A stretch of DNA of 64,000 nucleotides, taken from positions 1 to 64,000 of the forward strand of contig JAAMXP010000932.1 of the NCBI GenBank assembly GCA_019693395.1, given 5' to 3'. Below, in pieces: positions 10,996 through 23,372 of the stretch (its first letter is position 1; every line of letters begins with the position of its first letter). The DNA is from Ettlia oleoabundans (Eukaryota; Chlorophyta; Chlorophyceae; Chlamydomonadales). The notes beneath the pieces were generated by a model that was given only the letters and a program-made list of their open reading frames with translations, was not told where the DNA came from and ran no database searches. Both the position numbers and the translations under genes were made by a program.

Positions 10996-12599
10996 TCAGA
11001 TGGGTGCCAGACCCGCCTGCTTGCGCAGCCACTCAAATACCAACAGGGAGATGCAGGTGTGGGGGCCTATACGGGCCCAGGCAGGCAGGAAGCCGGTCCA
11101 AAGCGACAAAACACCCCCGCTCCGAACAGTCTGCAGGGAGACAGGCAGGCATATCACTAATGGCATGAGCAGTGGCTTTTATGCATGGCCCTGCACCTTC
11201 AAGCCTACGTTGATAGCAGCTGACATGAGGTGAACCCACCACATGGCATGTGGCAAGGAGGACGCCAATTGGTTTCAGCAGCAGCACCCACTAGCACCTA
11301 CCTGTATTCCGCAGTCCAGCATGCCTGTGTAGCGCTGCGGCCTGCCCTGGCCGTCAAATGGTTGGGTCATGTAGCGTGTTTTCACCATGTCTACAGGCCC
11401 TGTAGTGGTAGCAACTGCAAGTCCCGCCACCATTGAGCACACAAAATGGAGCAATGCTCCTTCCTACACATGTGAGGTGCGCACAGTAGGTTGATCGGGA
11501 TGCAGAATCAGAAGTGCCACAGACGGTGATGCCATGCAGGTTCCAAGTATGACACTCCAGCAGGGTGCTAGCAGGCTTAATGAGGTGTCACCTGACCTTG
11601 ACATGGCTTGCAGTGGTGGGATTCGTCAGCAGCAACCCCTTGGTGTGGTCATACACTGGCAGCTGGCTTGCAGTCAGGACTGCAGCCCGCACTGTGGTAG
11701 GGTAGACGCCGCGATACAATCCCGCCAGGCCGCCCTCCTGCCTGCGCATATGAGCAGCTGAGGCGGGTGGGAGTGTCACGCAACCCGCCATGGTGCCTCA
11801 AAGCAGGATAAAAAAACCTGCCCAAGGAAGCAGCAGAGGGTCTGGCTGCACTCACTTGTAGATGGCACACGCAGCCTGCCAGATGCTTGTGGGTGGTGCT
11901 CCCTGCAACCCATGCGCCACAGACCCAACTGGAAGCCGCTGGGTTGCCTGCATCCTGACCTTCAATAGATCGCTGGGAGTCGCGCCAGCGGCACCAAGGG
12001 CCCCAGCCGCGCCACCTGCCACAATCTTCTTCCACATAGGAAGCGCAGGTGTTTTGGAACTGCTACTGCTGCACCGCTCGCCGTCCAGCAGTTTCTTGAT
12101 GGGTTCGTAAGATCCATATCTGCATCAAGTGAGGTGCAGCAACATGGCACTACCAGAAGCTGCTGGCTGGACTTGCTGCGGAGCCAATCGGTAGCACTCC
12201 CCTGCCAACACCACCTGTCTGCCGTGCCGTGCAGCATTCGTCTGCCACCCAGTTACCACACCTGATTGTTGAGTAGGATGCTTCCCTCAGCATGGAGGGG
12301 GTGACCCCTCTCATAAGACCAAGGAGTCCTTCATTTCTTGCAATCACTGCCAGCGTTGCCATCATGCCTAGCCGCCACTGCGCCAGCGCCGCCGCTCCTG
12401 ACGCATCCCGCGCTGCAGCTGCCTGCATCTGTGAGTGAACTTGCATCCTGACCTTCGCCACATCCACCGGATTTGTGAGTATCGCTGCGATTACGCAGGA
12501 CAGCCCGCCATAAGCATAACGCTCGCCAGGGAGCGGTTGCCTATATGCAACCATCGCTGGCAGCAGCGGGAGTGGCGGGGGGCCGGCAGTTGTGGCCAT
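10996..12599 (-). CDS. Mitochondrial carrier, UCP/dicarboxylate-carrier subfamily (SLC25)
   Basis: Exons 12262-12599, 11856-12119, 11597-11741, 11302-11463 and 10996-11130 encode 347 residues, close to the usual ~300 plus a Pro-rich N-terminus. Three SLC25 repeats are present, each with the PX[DE]XX[KR] signature: NPVDVAKVRMQ, TPSDLLKVRMQ and GPVDMVKTRYM. The element EASYSTIRYGSYEPIK and the C-terminal WARIGPHTCISLLVFEWLR place it near UCP4/UCP5/SLC25A30 and the plant dicarboxylate carriers rather than the ADP/ATP carriers. Such proteins exchange small anions across the inner mitochondrial membrane. The exact substrate cannot be read from the sequence. All intron phases close correctly (2,2,0,0). 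It is tail-to-tail with the transporter at 7466-10315. Confidence 0.92.
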
Positions 12600-13364
12600 G
12601 GGTGTTGGAGGCTTTAAGCAAGATCTGAAAAGGGCTATGGCAGGTTGTCATTTGCGGAGGAAGGCCATTTTGCCATACGCGCAGTGAAGAGCGCCAAGCG
12701 CGGGACGACGGTCCGCGGCCTGCGCCAGCAAGTGCTCAGGGCCAGGGCGCGCTTTTTACGAACTGCTGCCAAAGGCAAGGAGGCATGGACAATTGACAGC
12801 CTCGCCTACCCCGCCAGCTGTGGACACCAGCGCCAGCTGGCGGCACCTTTGAAAGCGCACATCACAGCGGCTGCTGGTCATAACCACCTGCTACCCAAAC
12901 GCCAGGTTGCAGTTGGCAACATGAGATATACAAATGGAAATGCATGAAGCCAGCTATGATGTTGACATCAACAGTAGTTTGCGTAGTGAGGTGGTCGTCA
13001 ACAACCAGTGAGGCATGGAGGCAAAAACAGAGGGGTGAATACATGCCGTCAATGGAGAGAAGTAGAAAGTTGATCGGAAGGCAGCAAAGTTCACCATTGC
13101 TCATGTCAGTCAGTAAGTAAAACAAAATCGAAAAAAACTCCAGGAACGGAAATGGCACATCAAACTACGGCATCCCATGGGAAAGAGGCATGAAAACAGA
13201 TTTGTGGGGATGCAATGACCCAGAGCAAACCACTGGAATCGTGTTTGCAGCCCATACTGTACACCAAATGTATGCAATATATCAGAGTTGGTGGACAAGC
13301 GGGGTAGGCTTTCTGGAGCTTGCCACTTAAGCACACCACTGCCTGCTCAGCAAGGCCCGCCTCC
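12600..13364. other. Intergenic region without recognisable genes
   Basis: This 765-bp stretch lies between the carrier start and the 3' end of the next minus-strand gene. It should contain the carrier promoter and a 3' UTR. Open frames here lack family resemblance and good start contexts. Confidence 0.6.
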
Positions 13365-14618
13365 TCACCGCACTTCAACCAGTCCAGGTGCAGCGGTCTC
13401 CTTCATGACCACCGCTGCTGCTTGGCTGTCGTGCTGCTCGTCATGGCCGGGCTTTGCAGTGGACAGCGCCCTCCATGCCTGGATCATGCGCCTCAAAAGG
13501 TCAGGGCCCAGCAGATCCATCAGCACCACTGGCACAGACCCTGGAAGACGCCCGTAGGCGCCCTCGCTCACATCAAATACCTCGCCTGCAAGCAGGCAGC
13601 CACATGGGGTGTGTCAGTTGGCAACAGCACTGGCATTTGCACCATGGAGCCCAACATAAGGCAGCCAAAACAACTCTGCACCTACACTTCGCTGCTGCAT
13701 AAGCCTCGCAGTTCGAGGGGCAGCATGAAGCCAGCAGCTTAACCAAGAAAAACAAGACACACCTGTATCTTCGTGGTAGGATTGCATTATTCTCAGCGTC
13801 AGCATTCCAGCCATTCTGGTCTCAATATCGAGTTTGGCGGAGGAAGGGTGTCCAAGCCTGTAGGCACAAGAGAAACCACAGAGAGGACGGGGTTTGGGCC
13901 TGGGCCAGAATGGGGTCACTTGGAGGCCTGCACGGAGGCCTGCACGGCAGTTCGGCGCGGAGATTGCCAGAGCCGGCTGTGTTCACCACTGTTCCAGCAG
14001 CAGACTGGCGGCTGTCTGGTACTCAGCCCTCCACTCCTCCGCCTCATCATGCCTCAGGTGTGCTCCACCATCCTCCCGTGCCTGCGTATCCACCCGGGTT
14101 TCCCCCAGCCTGCACGCTTGTGGATAAAATTCGCAAGTAAGAACAGCTACATGCAACTTGGGCAAGCAAACACGCTCTTGCCTGCGTTAAGAGTCTAAGC
14201 ATGAACGGCAGATAGCTGATGGTGGCGCCATGACGCTTTCAGGCTCCGCAGTTGCCGTAGTGCGAAGAGGCAGAGATATAGGACCTGACCAGTAGATAAA
14301 AATAAGAAGAGGGCGCTTAATACCTCACCAGACCATAAGCTGCTCCAGCCTGCGCTGGTCGCTCTCACGTGCCTTTCCCAGTCGGCTCTTCACATCCAGC
14401 GCCACTGATGCCCAATTCCTTGTGGCATTGGTGTTTAGAGCTGCCCCGGTGCCAGAGTTTATGGCATGAGCAGCACTCATCTGCACCGCTGCGCTGCGCC
14501 GCTTCATTCCATGCAGCACCATGGCTGCAGCGTGCCAGTGAGGTCCACGGGTGAGGCACCGCATGGCTGGGGCCGTCATGCAGGGCTGGACCAGTGCAGC
14601 CTTGCTCCAAAGAGTCAT
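13365..14618 (-). CDS. Unrecognised protein, tandem paralogue A
   Basis: Exons 14329-14618, 13987-14109, 13763-13857 and 13365-13585 encode 242 residues. I do not recognise the family. The first ~70 residues are Ala/Arg/Ser/His-rich and nearly free of acidic residues, like an organellar presequence. The body is acidic and predicted helical, with NWASVALDVKSRL, MAGMLTLRIMQSYHEDTG and LLGPDLLRRMIQAW as its conserved blocks. Introns 1 and 2 both split a Trp codon (TG|G) and intron 3 is phase 1. The neighbour at 15221-16334 has the same four-exon pattern and the same blocks, so the two are tandem duplicates. Copy A carries an extra ~25-residue C-terminal tail. An acceptor-like site upstream of the ATG suggests an additional 5' UTR intron. 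Confidence 0.78.
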
Positions 14619-15220
14619 GATTGTGGTGGTATCTTGCAAGAATGTTGCGTTGGTATTCTGCGGGTGGGTGAAGAGAGCAAAGGGCAGATTGCCAACGCTA
14701 ACCCGCCACCGCCGCTGCCGCCACCGCCGCTCAGTGACTACTACAACATCCGTCCGCCGGCAGGTCACGCCAGCGGCGCGCAAGCTGAATTTTGATAGCC
14801 ACCCTCTATCTAAAGTTACCTTTCGGCCCCGCGAGGCTCAATGCGGTATGCCAACACAAGGTGGCGCTCGACCAGAGCAGAGTTCCCGCGCAAGCCCGCG
14901 GAAGTACTACGAGTACTACGCTAGACACAATTGAAACCGACCGTTTCCAGCCTCGCGCATTGCCCATGACATTTGCAATTTCCAGGTGTCGGAAGCGGGT
15001 TGAGCAGGCATCAAGGCAGTGGCAAACCGATTGTAAGGCAAAACACCTGCCAGTTGTAAAACGTTTACATTAATCAGATGGACGGTGCTTTGGAGCAACA
15101 AACAACAAGCACATCAGTGATGCAAAGTCGTCGTGTCTCCAAGAGGCAGTGTGGATGGATGTCCACCCCAACGGGTGGCATTTGGCATGACAAGACAACT
15201 GCCGCTGACTGACCGCTCGC
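14619..15220. other. Intergenic region between paralogues A and B
   Basis: About 600 bp holding the promoter/5' UTR of copy A and the 3' UTR of copy B. A minus-strand TGTAA lies at 15065-15069, 152 nt after the copy B stop. No further gene is supported. Confidence 0.55.
15065..15069 (-). promoter_or_regulatory. Candidate TGTAA poly(A) signal, paralogue B
   Basis: Minus-strand TGTAA at a typical distance (152 nt) from the copy B stop codon. Confidence 0.45.
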
Positions 15221-16334
15221 CTACACCCCGCTGAAGGGCAGCGCCATGTACGCCTTGATCATACGCTGGAGAGTGTCATGATCCAGCGCTTCCACCAATG
15301 CCCCTGGCAGAAAGCCCTGCAGCCTCCAGAAGCAGTCGTCGTCCTCATCATCAAACGGAGCGCCTGCAGGGCACCAACACGCCTTAGCGAACTTGCCGCT
15401 TACGCACCTGCGCGTGGTGGCTACCATGCAGTATGCTATCTTTTGCCAATTAGATATTTGTGCAGAATACAGTAAACTGCCACAACAGTGTAGAATGGAT
15501 AAGAGCCAAAGTCAGACCTGCTTCAGCATGAAAGGCCTGCAGCAGCCTGAGGGTAAGGATGCCCGCCATCTTTGAGTCAATTTCATCATCAGATGACGTG
15601 TTGCTGAGCCTGCAGGGAGGGCGGGATCAGATGAATATGCTTTGGCATGAGCCAGCACAGCATCCTTCGCAAACAGGGTCGCAACAATCGCAATCTGTGG
15701 CTCGCAACAAAGCCACAGACGCCAGTTATAGGACGGCCACCTAGGTCGCGTCAACTGATATATGCCCACCCACCATTCCTTCACATCCAGGTGTACGTCT
15801 GCCAGGTTCTGATACTCGGCCTCCTGCTCTGCCACCACCTCCGTCTGGCTCCGCTCCTCCTCAGATGACTCGGTGTCACGGCGCAACTTCGTCTCATCCA
15901 GCCTGCAAGCGCATCAGTGTCACACAAGCATCAGCGGCGGTAAGAGATGTTGGGGAATGACATTGATAACACCGCCCGCGCTGTCCCTGGTAAGGCGCCA
16001 GATGGGTGCTGAGTTTGGGGCGAAGCAACACAAAAGCGCTGGAGACTCACCATGCCTGCAGCTGGTCAATCTTGCCCTTCTTGCTGGTCACCGCTGCCAG
16101 CCTCTTCTTCACGTCCTTTGCAACATGAACCCAGTTGAGGTCGCTGCCCACAGCCGCCACCCCTTCTTCAGATGCCTTGGTGACGGGAGCTGTCGCTCGG
16201 TGGGTGCAGCGCCTGACAGAGGCGCCACCTATGGCTGGCAGAGGCAGGACCCTGTGCAAGAAAGCAGCTTGGCAGCCGGGCAGGACTGAAACTTTCGAAA
16301 CGGGCCGTCCAAGGGTGGCCGTGCAGCACAGCAT
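15221..16334 (-). CDS. Unrecognised protein, tandem paralogue B
   Basis: Exons 16051-16334, 15774-15902, 15518-15609 and 15221-15363 encode 215 residues. The ATG at 16334 is used; the codon before it is GTG. A basic, Ala/Val/Arg-rich N-terminus looks like an organellar presequence. The blocks NWVHVAKDVKKRL, MAGILTLRLLQAFHAEAG and HDTLQRMIKAYMALPF align with copy A. Introns fall at the same points, two of them inside Trp codons. Exon 2 is Glu/Gln-rich (EEERSQTEVVAEQEAEYQ), likely coiled coil. The middle of the protein differs strongly from copy A, so the duplication is old or one copy is fast-evolving. Function unknown; organelle targeting is inference from composition. Confidence 0.8.
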
Positions 16335-17309
16335 CACGGCGGTAGTGCTTGGAGAGGCTGCGTGACGTAAGAACTTGATGCTGTGCTCAAGGAGGTGGTG
16401 AGCAAACTGTCAAAACGAATGAAGGCATAAGATAGCCAGCAGCAGGAACCAATCTGGCAGCGTTTTCCTCCTGCGATCTCCTTGTTCGTGCTGGGAAATG
16501 TAGAACAATAGAACGGCGCACAGGCGCATTCAATCAAACTAACGAGTGTCGAAGACCACCCTAGAACACCCCCAGCAGACGTTCAGTAGACAGCTGGCGG
16601 CGGTGCCGGCATCACCCCCCTGCTTCGACTGTGCTGGAGGGGCAAATCTGCTGTTGAATGGAGTATTGTTCAGTACTTGGGTGTGTAACAAGACTGTGTA
16701 ACAAGAGAACATTGACAGGTGTCACCCTCCTAGTGAACCCAGCACCTGGCTGCCGCCTCCAACGGATTTGACGCTAACTGCCCCCTGGCGTTCGCAAGGT
16801 GGCTGCAGCAGACTGGCGGCGCTGCTGATCACGTTTCTGGGTTCTTCTGATCGACATGGGACAGATCAGGATATGCGTTTAGGCACACGGCCCACATCGC
16901 GATAAGCCTCTGAAACAAGCCACATGCTGCTGCGCGCTGGCGTGCATCGCACGCTGGGCCTAGCGCCATGGCGGCTGCAGTTGTATAAGACGAACGGAGC
17001 CGCCTGTCGATCATTCTTGCATCCAAACGTTGCTATGCTTCAGGTTTGTGGCAACAAGGCAGGACGGGCGATTTGCGCCCTTTGTGTTCGGCGGCTCTAC
17101 AAAACCTTAGATCGCTACCAAGGTGCACCTGCCGCACAGCCCAAGGGGCACCCAACTCGTTTCTGATGTGTGCTTGCTGTCGTCCGCAGCCGGCCGCCGG
17201 CCCGGCAACTCTGCCCTGCCGCTACGCCGGCGCGCTGCCCTTCCTCCGCTCCAGGAGCCGCAGACACCACCACCTGCAAGTCTCCCTCTGCTGCAGGCAG
17301 GGCCCGACC
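16335..17309. promoter_or_regulatory. Divergent intergenic region paralogue B / SAC phosphatase
   Basis: A 975-bp region with both promoters. A 12-bp direct repeat (tgtgtaacaaga) lies at 16682-16693 and 16695-16706. A tgcag 13 bp before the SAC start codon suggests a 5' UTR intron. No coding segment is supported. Confidence 0.45.
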
Positions 17310-20300
17310 ATGCACCTGACGGTATACCAGACGGCCCAGCGGCTGTTTGTCGTGCGACAAACACTGGAGGAGGGCGGAGAGCTGCAGTATCGGTGTTTGA
17401 AGCTGGATCGCTCGTCTGCAATTTTGGACGCCTGCGAAGATCCCACCCCCTACAGCAAGCCCCAGATTGAACGGCTGCTGGCTGCTGTTCACGCAGGTGC
17501 GTCTTGAGAGTTTCGTTGCAGCAACATTGAAGGCAGACGGCATCCCAGCCCGTCCGCTCGAGAGCAGCAAGCGCAAGTTCAACCGCCTTGGGTCGCCAGC
17601 AGTGTCGGCCGTTGTTCTGGGCAAGCAAAACGTGTGGGTTTTGATGCTTTTTGCTTCTGCGCCTTCACTCACTTACAGGCAACAAGCAGCATGGGGGCCT
17701 GCAGCTGGTGTGTGAGGCAAGCGCCATCGTGGGGGTGGTGCAGCTGCTGGAGGGACCTTATCTGCTGCTGGTGACTAAGCGGCGACATCTGGGCGCTATC
17801 TGCGGTGAGCGTGTCTGCTGGGTGTCAGCCAGCCCAAAAACTGGCTGCTGATTAGGTCACAGGCCTCCTGGTAGCTGAGTGTCGAGTTCCTGGGGTTGTG
17901 AGGTTGGGCTAAGGGCCTGCACTGTTGGAGGTTTGGGAGCAGGAACAGCTGCGCATCTTTCCCGCCAGCAGTTGGGGCGTCGAGCCACCGTGCCCAGATG
18001 CTCAAACCAAAGACGCTTCTGCAATGCGTGTTGGTAACTTATGTTGAATGTGCTGGCGCTGCACTGCCGATGCCATGCACTGTCCCAACCCATATTGCGC
18101 TGCTTTCCCACCGCAATGCTCTGCCGCCTCCCTGCAACACACTCACGCAGGCCATAAGGTGTACGGCATTGACGCCACCGCACTGCTCCCCGTGCTGTGC
18201 CCCTCGGTGCACCGTGCCAATTACGGCACCCACCATGCCTCCACCGCCGAGCAGCGCTACCGGAAGCTGCTGGCCGGGGTTCAGCTTACCAAGGACTTCT
18301 TCTTCTCCTACACCTGGCCCGTACACCAGACTGTGCAGCGCACATTTGCAAAGCCGCCAGTGCAGGGGTGGGAGGACGAGGCGGCGGGTGCTGCAGCTGC
18401 TTTCGAGACAAAGTTTGTGTGGAATGACTTCTTGAGCCGCCCCTTGCGGGACGCAGTGGGCAACGCACGCTGGGTGGTGCCCCTGGCTCATGGCTTCTTC
18501 CAGCAGCGACCCCTGGCGCTGTTGGGACGCACACTGAAGCTGACGCTGGTTGCCCGCCGCTCACGGCAGGTGGGCGTTGCGTGGGATGAGTTGCTGGTGG
18601 GAGGGTTCGTGCTGCTAAACCAACCATGCTACAAATCAACCAGTGAATTCAAGCCCGGTTTTCAGCCAGGTGTCAAAGGGCCCAGCCCCCACATGTACCT
18701 GTGTGCAAAACTGTTGCAGTTTGCGGGCACGCGTTACCTGAAGCGAGGCGTCACCGATGCCGGCTACTGTGCCAACGATGTGGAGGTGGAGCAGCTGATT
18801 GAGGCGGGGCTGGACTGGAAGAGCGGGCAGCCGCTGGTCAGCAGCGTGGTGCAGGTGAGCAAGCGATGGGCAAGCGCATGGGCAAAGGGAGGGGTGTGGT
18901 TGCAATAGGGGTATCAGCTGTGATGCAGAGCCCTGGGATGCAGCGCCACCTGTTGCTTGTCATGGTACAAACTGTGGCGCGTCTGGTACCCTGTAGCTCT
19001 CGTCAGCAAAAGGTTCTGGCCGTTGTGCCGCTTGACCTTCCAAAAAGATTTGTTCTTGCTATGGCGCTCTTGCTCCCATGTTTCCATTCATGCTTTCCTG
19101 CCATGGATCCTGCAGGTTCGAGGCTCCATCCCGCTGCATTGGGCTCAGCAGCCGGACAGCAGCATCATGAAGCCTGAGCTCATTTTGCACCGCTTCGACC
19201 CCCTCTACGCAGCCACGCGCAGGCACTTTGACCAACTCAGGTGCTGACGCCTGCATACCGTTTTATGTGCGAGGGCCTGCTATGTGCGCTCTTGGTTGCC
19301 CCACTAGTTGGCACCCCTCCTTCACCAAGGTTATAATTCACCAGGGTCATGGTGTCATCTCAGCGCAGCTTGCACATTTATCAGTCTGGCCGGCAACTTC
19401 TTGTTCCCCGATTTTGACCTTTGCCGTCTGTGGTGCTGCATGCTTTGCGTGATGGGTGCAGGCAGCTGTACCGCGAGCCTGTGTGTGTGCTGGATCTGGT
19501 GAAGCGCGTGGAGCGGCGCCCGCGGGAAAGCGTACTGGGCTGCGAGTACGCAACTGCCATTCGGTGCGTCCGGTGGGATCATGAAATACCTGAGAGGAGC
19601 CCCTCCTGCCATGTAAGAGGCACTCCCTTCTTGCTCATCAACTTTTCAATCAACTGCTACAGTTAGAGGTTTCTAATCCCAGTTGCTTTTACTTAGCTCG
19701 TCCAACTTGATGAACATTCTGTGAGCTGGTCCCTTTGCAGGTTTCTGAACCAGCGTCTATCCCCAGGGCAGCAGCGAGTGCAGTACCAGGCCTTTGACCT
19801 CAGTCACCGCGCCCGTACTGCCAAGACGCATCTGCTGGCTGACCTGCAGCGCCTGCAGGAGCCAGTTCTGGCTGCCACAGGCATATTTGTCAGCGTGGTG
19901 GGTAGCGGCAGCCGCAGCAGCGGAGCCCCGCGCCAGGGTTCGGGCGGCGCTGCTCCCATGCGCGAGCAGCTTGGCGTGCTACGGACCAACTGCATTGACA
20001 GCCTGGACCGAACCAACGTGGGGCAATTCACGTATGGCATGTTGGCTCTGGGCCAGCAACTGCATGCCCTTGGCATCTCAGGTGAGGGTGCCATGGACCC
20101 GCAGGCTATTGAGGGCAGCCGAGGGCCTGTGCAGCTGGGGCTTGTGTAGCGTATTTGCTTACCTCTGCTGATCTGGTAACATTCTACACTACAGGTTGAG
20201 TTTGTCAGCCCTGTGCTGTTTCCCGTAATGTTCATGGCTGTTGGTGCGCCACGGTGCTTGGCCCCTTGGATTTCTCTTCTGTCCATGGCTGTTGAGCGCA

Positions 20301-23300
20301 GAGAATGCATGGCTGGATCCCAACAGCAGCCTGGCACGGCACCTGATGGATGCATACGAGGCAATGGGCCACACATTGGCACTGCAGTACGGTGAGAGAG
20401 CCTGAAGCTCGTTGTACTGCCCCCCCCCATGGCAGTACAGCCAGGGGAGCAGTAATGAAGATATATGCCTCAATGCATGCCATCGCATTTTCATCATGTT
20501 GCAGTAGTGTTGTGGGCTCCTCATCACGCAGTGCTGCTGTGTTCTTTCGTGTCTGAGGCATGCAGGTGGCAGCGAAGCTCACTCTACTTTCTTCCAACGC
20601 CAGCGCGGCGACTGGGAGGCAGCCACGCAATCACGCGACCTGCTCACCACTGTGCGCCGCTTCTATAGCAACGCTTACACGGATGCTGAGAAGCAGGATG
20701 GCGTCAACCTGTTCCTGGGGGTGTTCCAACCTGCCCCGGGCAAGCCACATCTGTGGGAGCTGGGCGGTGACTCGTACCTGCACACAGGTATGGCAAGTGG
20801 CCCATGTTTATCGGCTCAGTCGCTCTTAAATGCCATTGTTCTGGTTCTGTTCTTTATGACACCAGGAGGGGAGGTGAAGCGAGTTATTTGGCACCCTGCA
20901 CCAATCCACATGGCCGGCTGTTTTCAATGCAGGGCGCACATGGAACCCCGCGAAAGCAGCCAGCATGAGCAGCCGCAGCAGCAGCTTCACCACAGCCACT
21001 GGCCAGGCAGACATGGCAGCAGCGGCTGCTTTGACAGGCCAGGCATTGGCTTCCTTTCCACCACCCCAGTCGCCCCCGCCGCCAGGACAGCCCGCACAGG
21101 GACGCGTGGAATCCCCCCCTCCTCGAACCGAGTCTGAGGAGTTAGACCAGCAGGCGGGCCTGCCTGAGAGCTTGAGTGCCGCCAGCCTTGTTTCGCTTTC
21201 GTCAGACGGCTCCTTTGCGCCCAGCCTCATGGCGCTGGTGGAAGGGGCCGCTCAGCAGGGAGCCCACCACCCACTAAGCAGCGCTCCCTCCCAGGAGATC
21301 GAGATGTCGGCAGTTGTTGCAGATGTAGAGGGAGCTCACCCTGCCACAGCTGCAGCAGTGTCAGCTGGAGAGCCCCGCACGCCAAGGGGTGCCGGAGCAA
21401 GCGCCAGCGCAACGGTTGCGGGAGCTGCTGGGAGCCAGGCGCTCCCCACTCCGCCTGTCAGATCCGGGCTCAAGCGCAGCCCTCTGCTGGGCAGCTCACA
21501 CCAGGCGGCAACGTTGGAAAGTTTCGATGAAATGCTGTCTCGCCAGCCGGTCGCACACGTGCGGTTAACAGCGCCAGCGCCACCTGCCAAGTCATCACCG
21601 CTGGGCTGGCTGTCACCAACCAAAACGTCTCAGCAAGCAAGTGCCGCAGGGTCAGGATCAAAGCGCAAGCCTGCGGCCGCCGCCGCCGCCGCTGCCGCCG
21701 CCACTGTGGCAGCAGCTGGGGTGGAGGCTGCTAGGCCTGGGGTCAACGTCCCTCGCCACGGGCTACAGCGCTCCAATTCCGACCCCAGCATGGCAAGCAG
21801 CGTGGGCTCGCTGCAAGTGCCAGCACCTGCGGCAGATTCCCATGCAACCCCCGGACGCCGCGTTACGTTCAGTGGCGCCACTGTCCTGGGGCCCTCGGCT
21901 GATGGTAGTGGCCTGCTGCGCCAAAGCTCTGGTGGGAGCGGCCTGCTGCGCCACAGCACCGCCCCTTCCTCCATGCTCTCAGAGCTGGCAGGATCAGTGG
22001 CTGCGGAAGGGATAAAAGTGCTAGATGGCAGCTTGTCCAGTCAACCACTGCTCGTCATGGAGCCACCGCCTGACCTTCGCTCCACTACCAGCGACAGTGG
22101 CAGCTTGCCGATGGGAGGCTTGCGGCGGGTTACGATAAACGTCAGCTACCATACTCTGGCAGCGCTCAACTTGGAGGGTGCTGCCGCAGCTGAGGCCAGC
22201 ATCAAGCAGGGCACAGGTCTGTATGTGTGACCAGACAACCCTCAAAACTTGTATGCAGCAACGTGTTGGGCTGTTGCATCACTCTTGCGGCGCGTGCATC
22301 CAACGCCTCACTAATGTTAGTTATATATGATAAATGATGAGGTGCCACCAATTTTCTGCCTGTTATCCTGCCTGCCAACGCGCTGCAGGGTCCCAGCCCT
22401 ATCATGCGGACACCGCCAAGCCGCGGCGCCTGAGCTTTGCCACCTTTGCCCGCCTGCGCCCCTTCCGCAAAAGCCAATCTGCCAGTAGCGAGGCCGACGG
22501 CGGTGCCAACATGAGTGGCCGGCCCCGCAGCGCCTCTGAGCCCGATCAGCACACCCTGCAGCCAAGCCCCAGCCTGCTGGGCCCGTGGCGCATTTTTGGC
22601 GGCCGCGGGCTGGGAGGCGGCCCCGAACCTCTCAGCATGAGCGCTGTGGTGTATGGAGCTGAAGCTGTAAGGCGAGGCATCGACACGCTGGGTGTCTCTA
22701 CAGGGCCTGTGGCCTCATACTGGCTCACTGGCGCTGACCCGCTGGCTGCAATGATGGACGAGCAGGAACGCTTGCGTGCTCAAATCACAAGGTGCGCGCA
22801 CATGCGGACAGCTGCGTTGTTTGCTTTTGCCTGTTGTGTTGAGCTTTGGTGTCAGGGGTGGATCTCTGATACCTTGGCGTTTTGCAAGGTTCACAGCATC
22901 AGCTTACAGCATCAGCACCAGCTTTGGCCGTGCAGCTTGCCTGAGTGGAGATACACCCTGCGTGGGATGCTTGGTGGAGTGCAACTCTGAGAGGGTGTGC
23001 GTGCTGGCTTGGGCTGGTGCAGGCAGCGGGAGGCGTTGGCCACTCCCTTGGACCCAGTGGAACACCGTGCGCTGCTGGAGCAGTGTGCAGCAGCCATGCG
23101 CCCCTCCTGGGCCTTCAGCCTCAACAGTTTCACGCAGGTAAGCGCCATCACCTGCGCATGCCACATGACATTGCTGTCGAGAAGCAGCACTGCGTTAAGA
23201 ATTCACGGTAGGCTGTGGGTTTGGCAGCAGCACACGACCATGATCTGTTCAAGCTGCTCCTCATGGGCCCTTGCTGCCGCAGGGTGCTGGGCCTCCTGTG

Positions 23301-23372
23301 GGCGCCCCTGCCTCTGCAGCCAGCCAGGCGCCTGCGGCTTCCCCTATTCTGCAGCAGGGCCTGGCATTCTAG
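17310..23372 (+). CDS. SAC-domain phosphoinositide phosphatase, FIG4/plant SAC type
   Basis: Twelve exons: 17310-17496, 17679-17804, 18151-18854, 19116-19240, 19462-19563, 19741-20081, 20302-20391, 20566-20787, 20933-22216, 22389-22791, 23023-23137 and 23283-23372 encode about 1262 residues. The N-terminal SAC domain follows FIG4 (VTKRRHLGAICGHKVYGID, TKDFFFSYTWPVHQTVQ). The catalytic CX5R(T) motif is CIDSLDRTN at residues 499-507. The FIG4/SAC1-5-type end of the domain is FYSNAYTDAEKQDGVNLFLG. Family members remove phosphate from PI(3,5)P2 or PI(4)P on endosome/vacuole membranes. After the domain come about 650 Ser/Pro/Ala-rich residues, including an uninterrupted Ala run near 21670-21715 and basic Ser-rich segments. 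This tail ends with a short helical block (WAFSLNSF). TGTAA signals cluster at 24106-24127. Confidence 0.9.

Noticed and set aside
12645..12947. Open frame of 100 codons after the mitochondrial carrier start
   Set aside because: It begins with TTG, has no domain or homologue that I recognise and lies in the probable promoter.
16682..16706. Two 12-bp copies of tgtgtaacaaga as a possible operator
   Set aside because: Too short and isolated to call; could be chance or poly(A)-like sequence.
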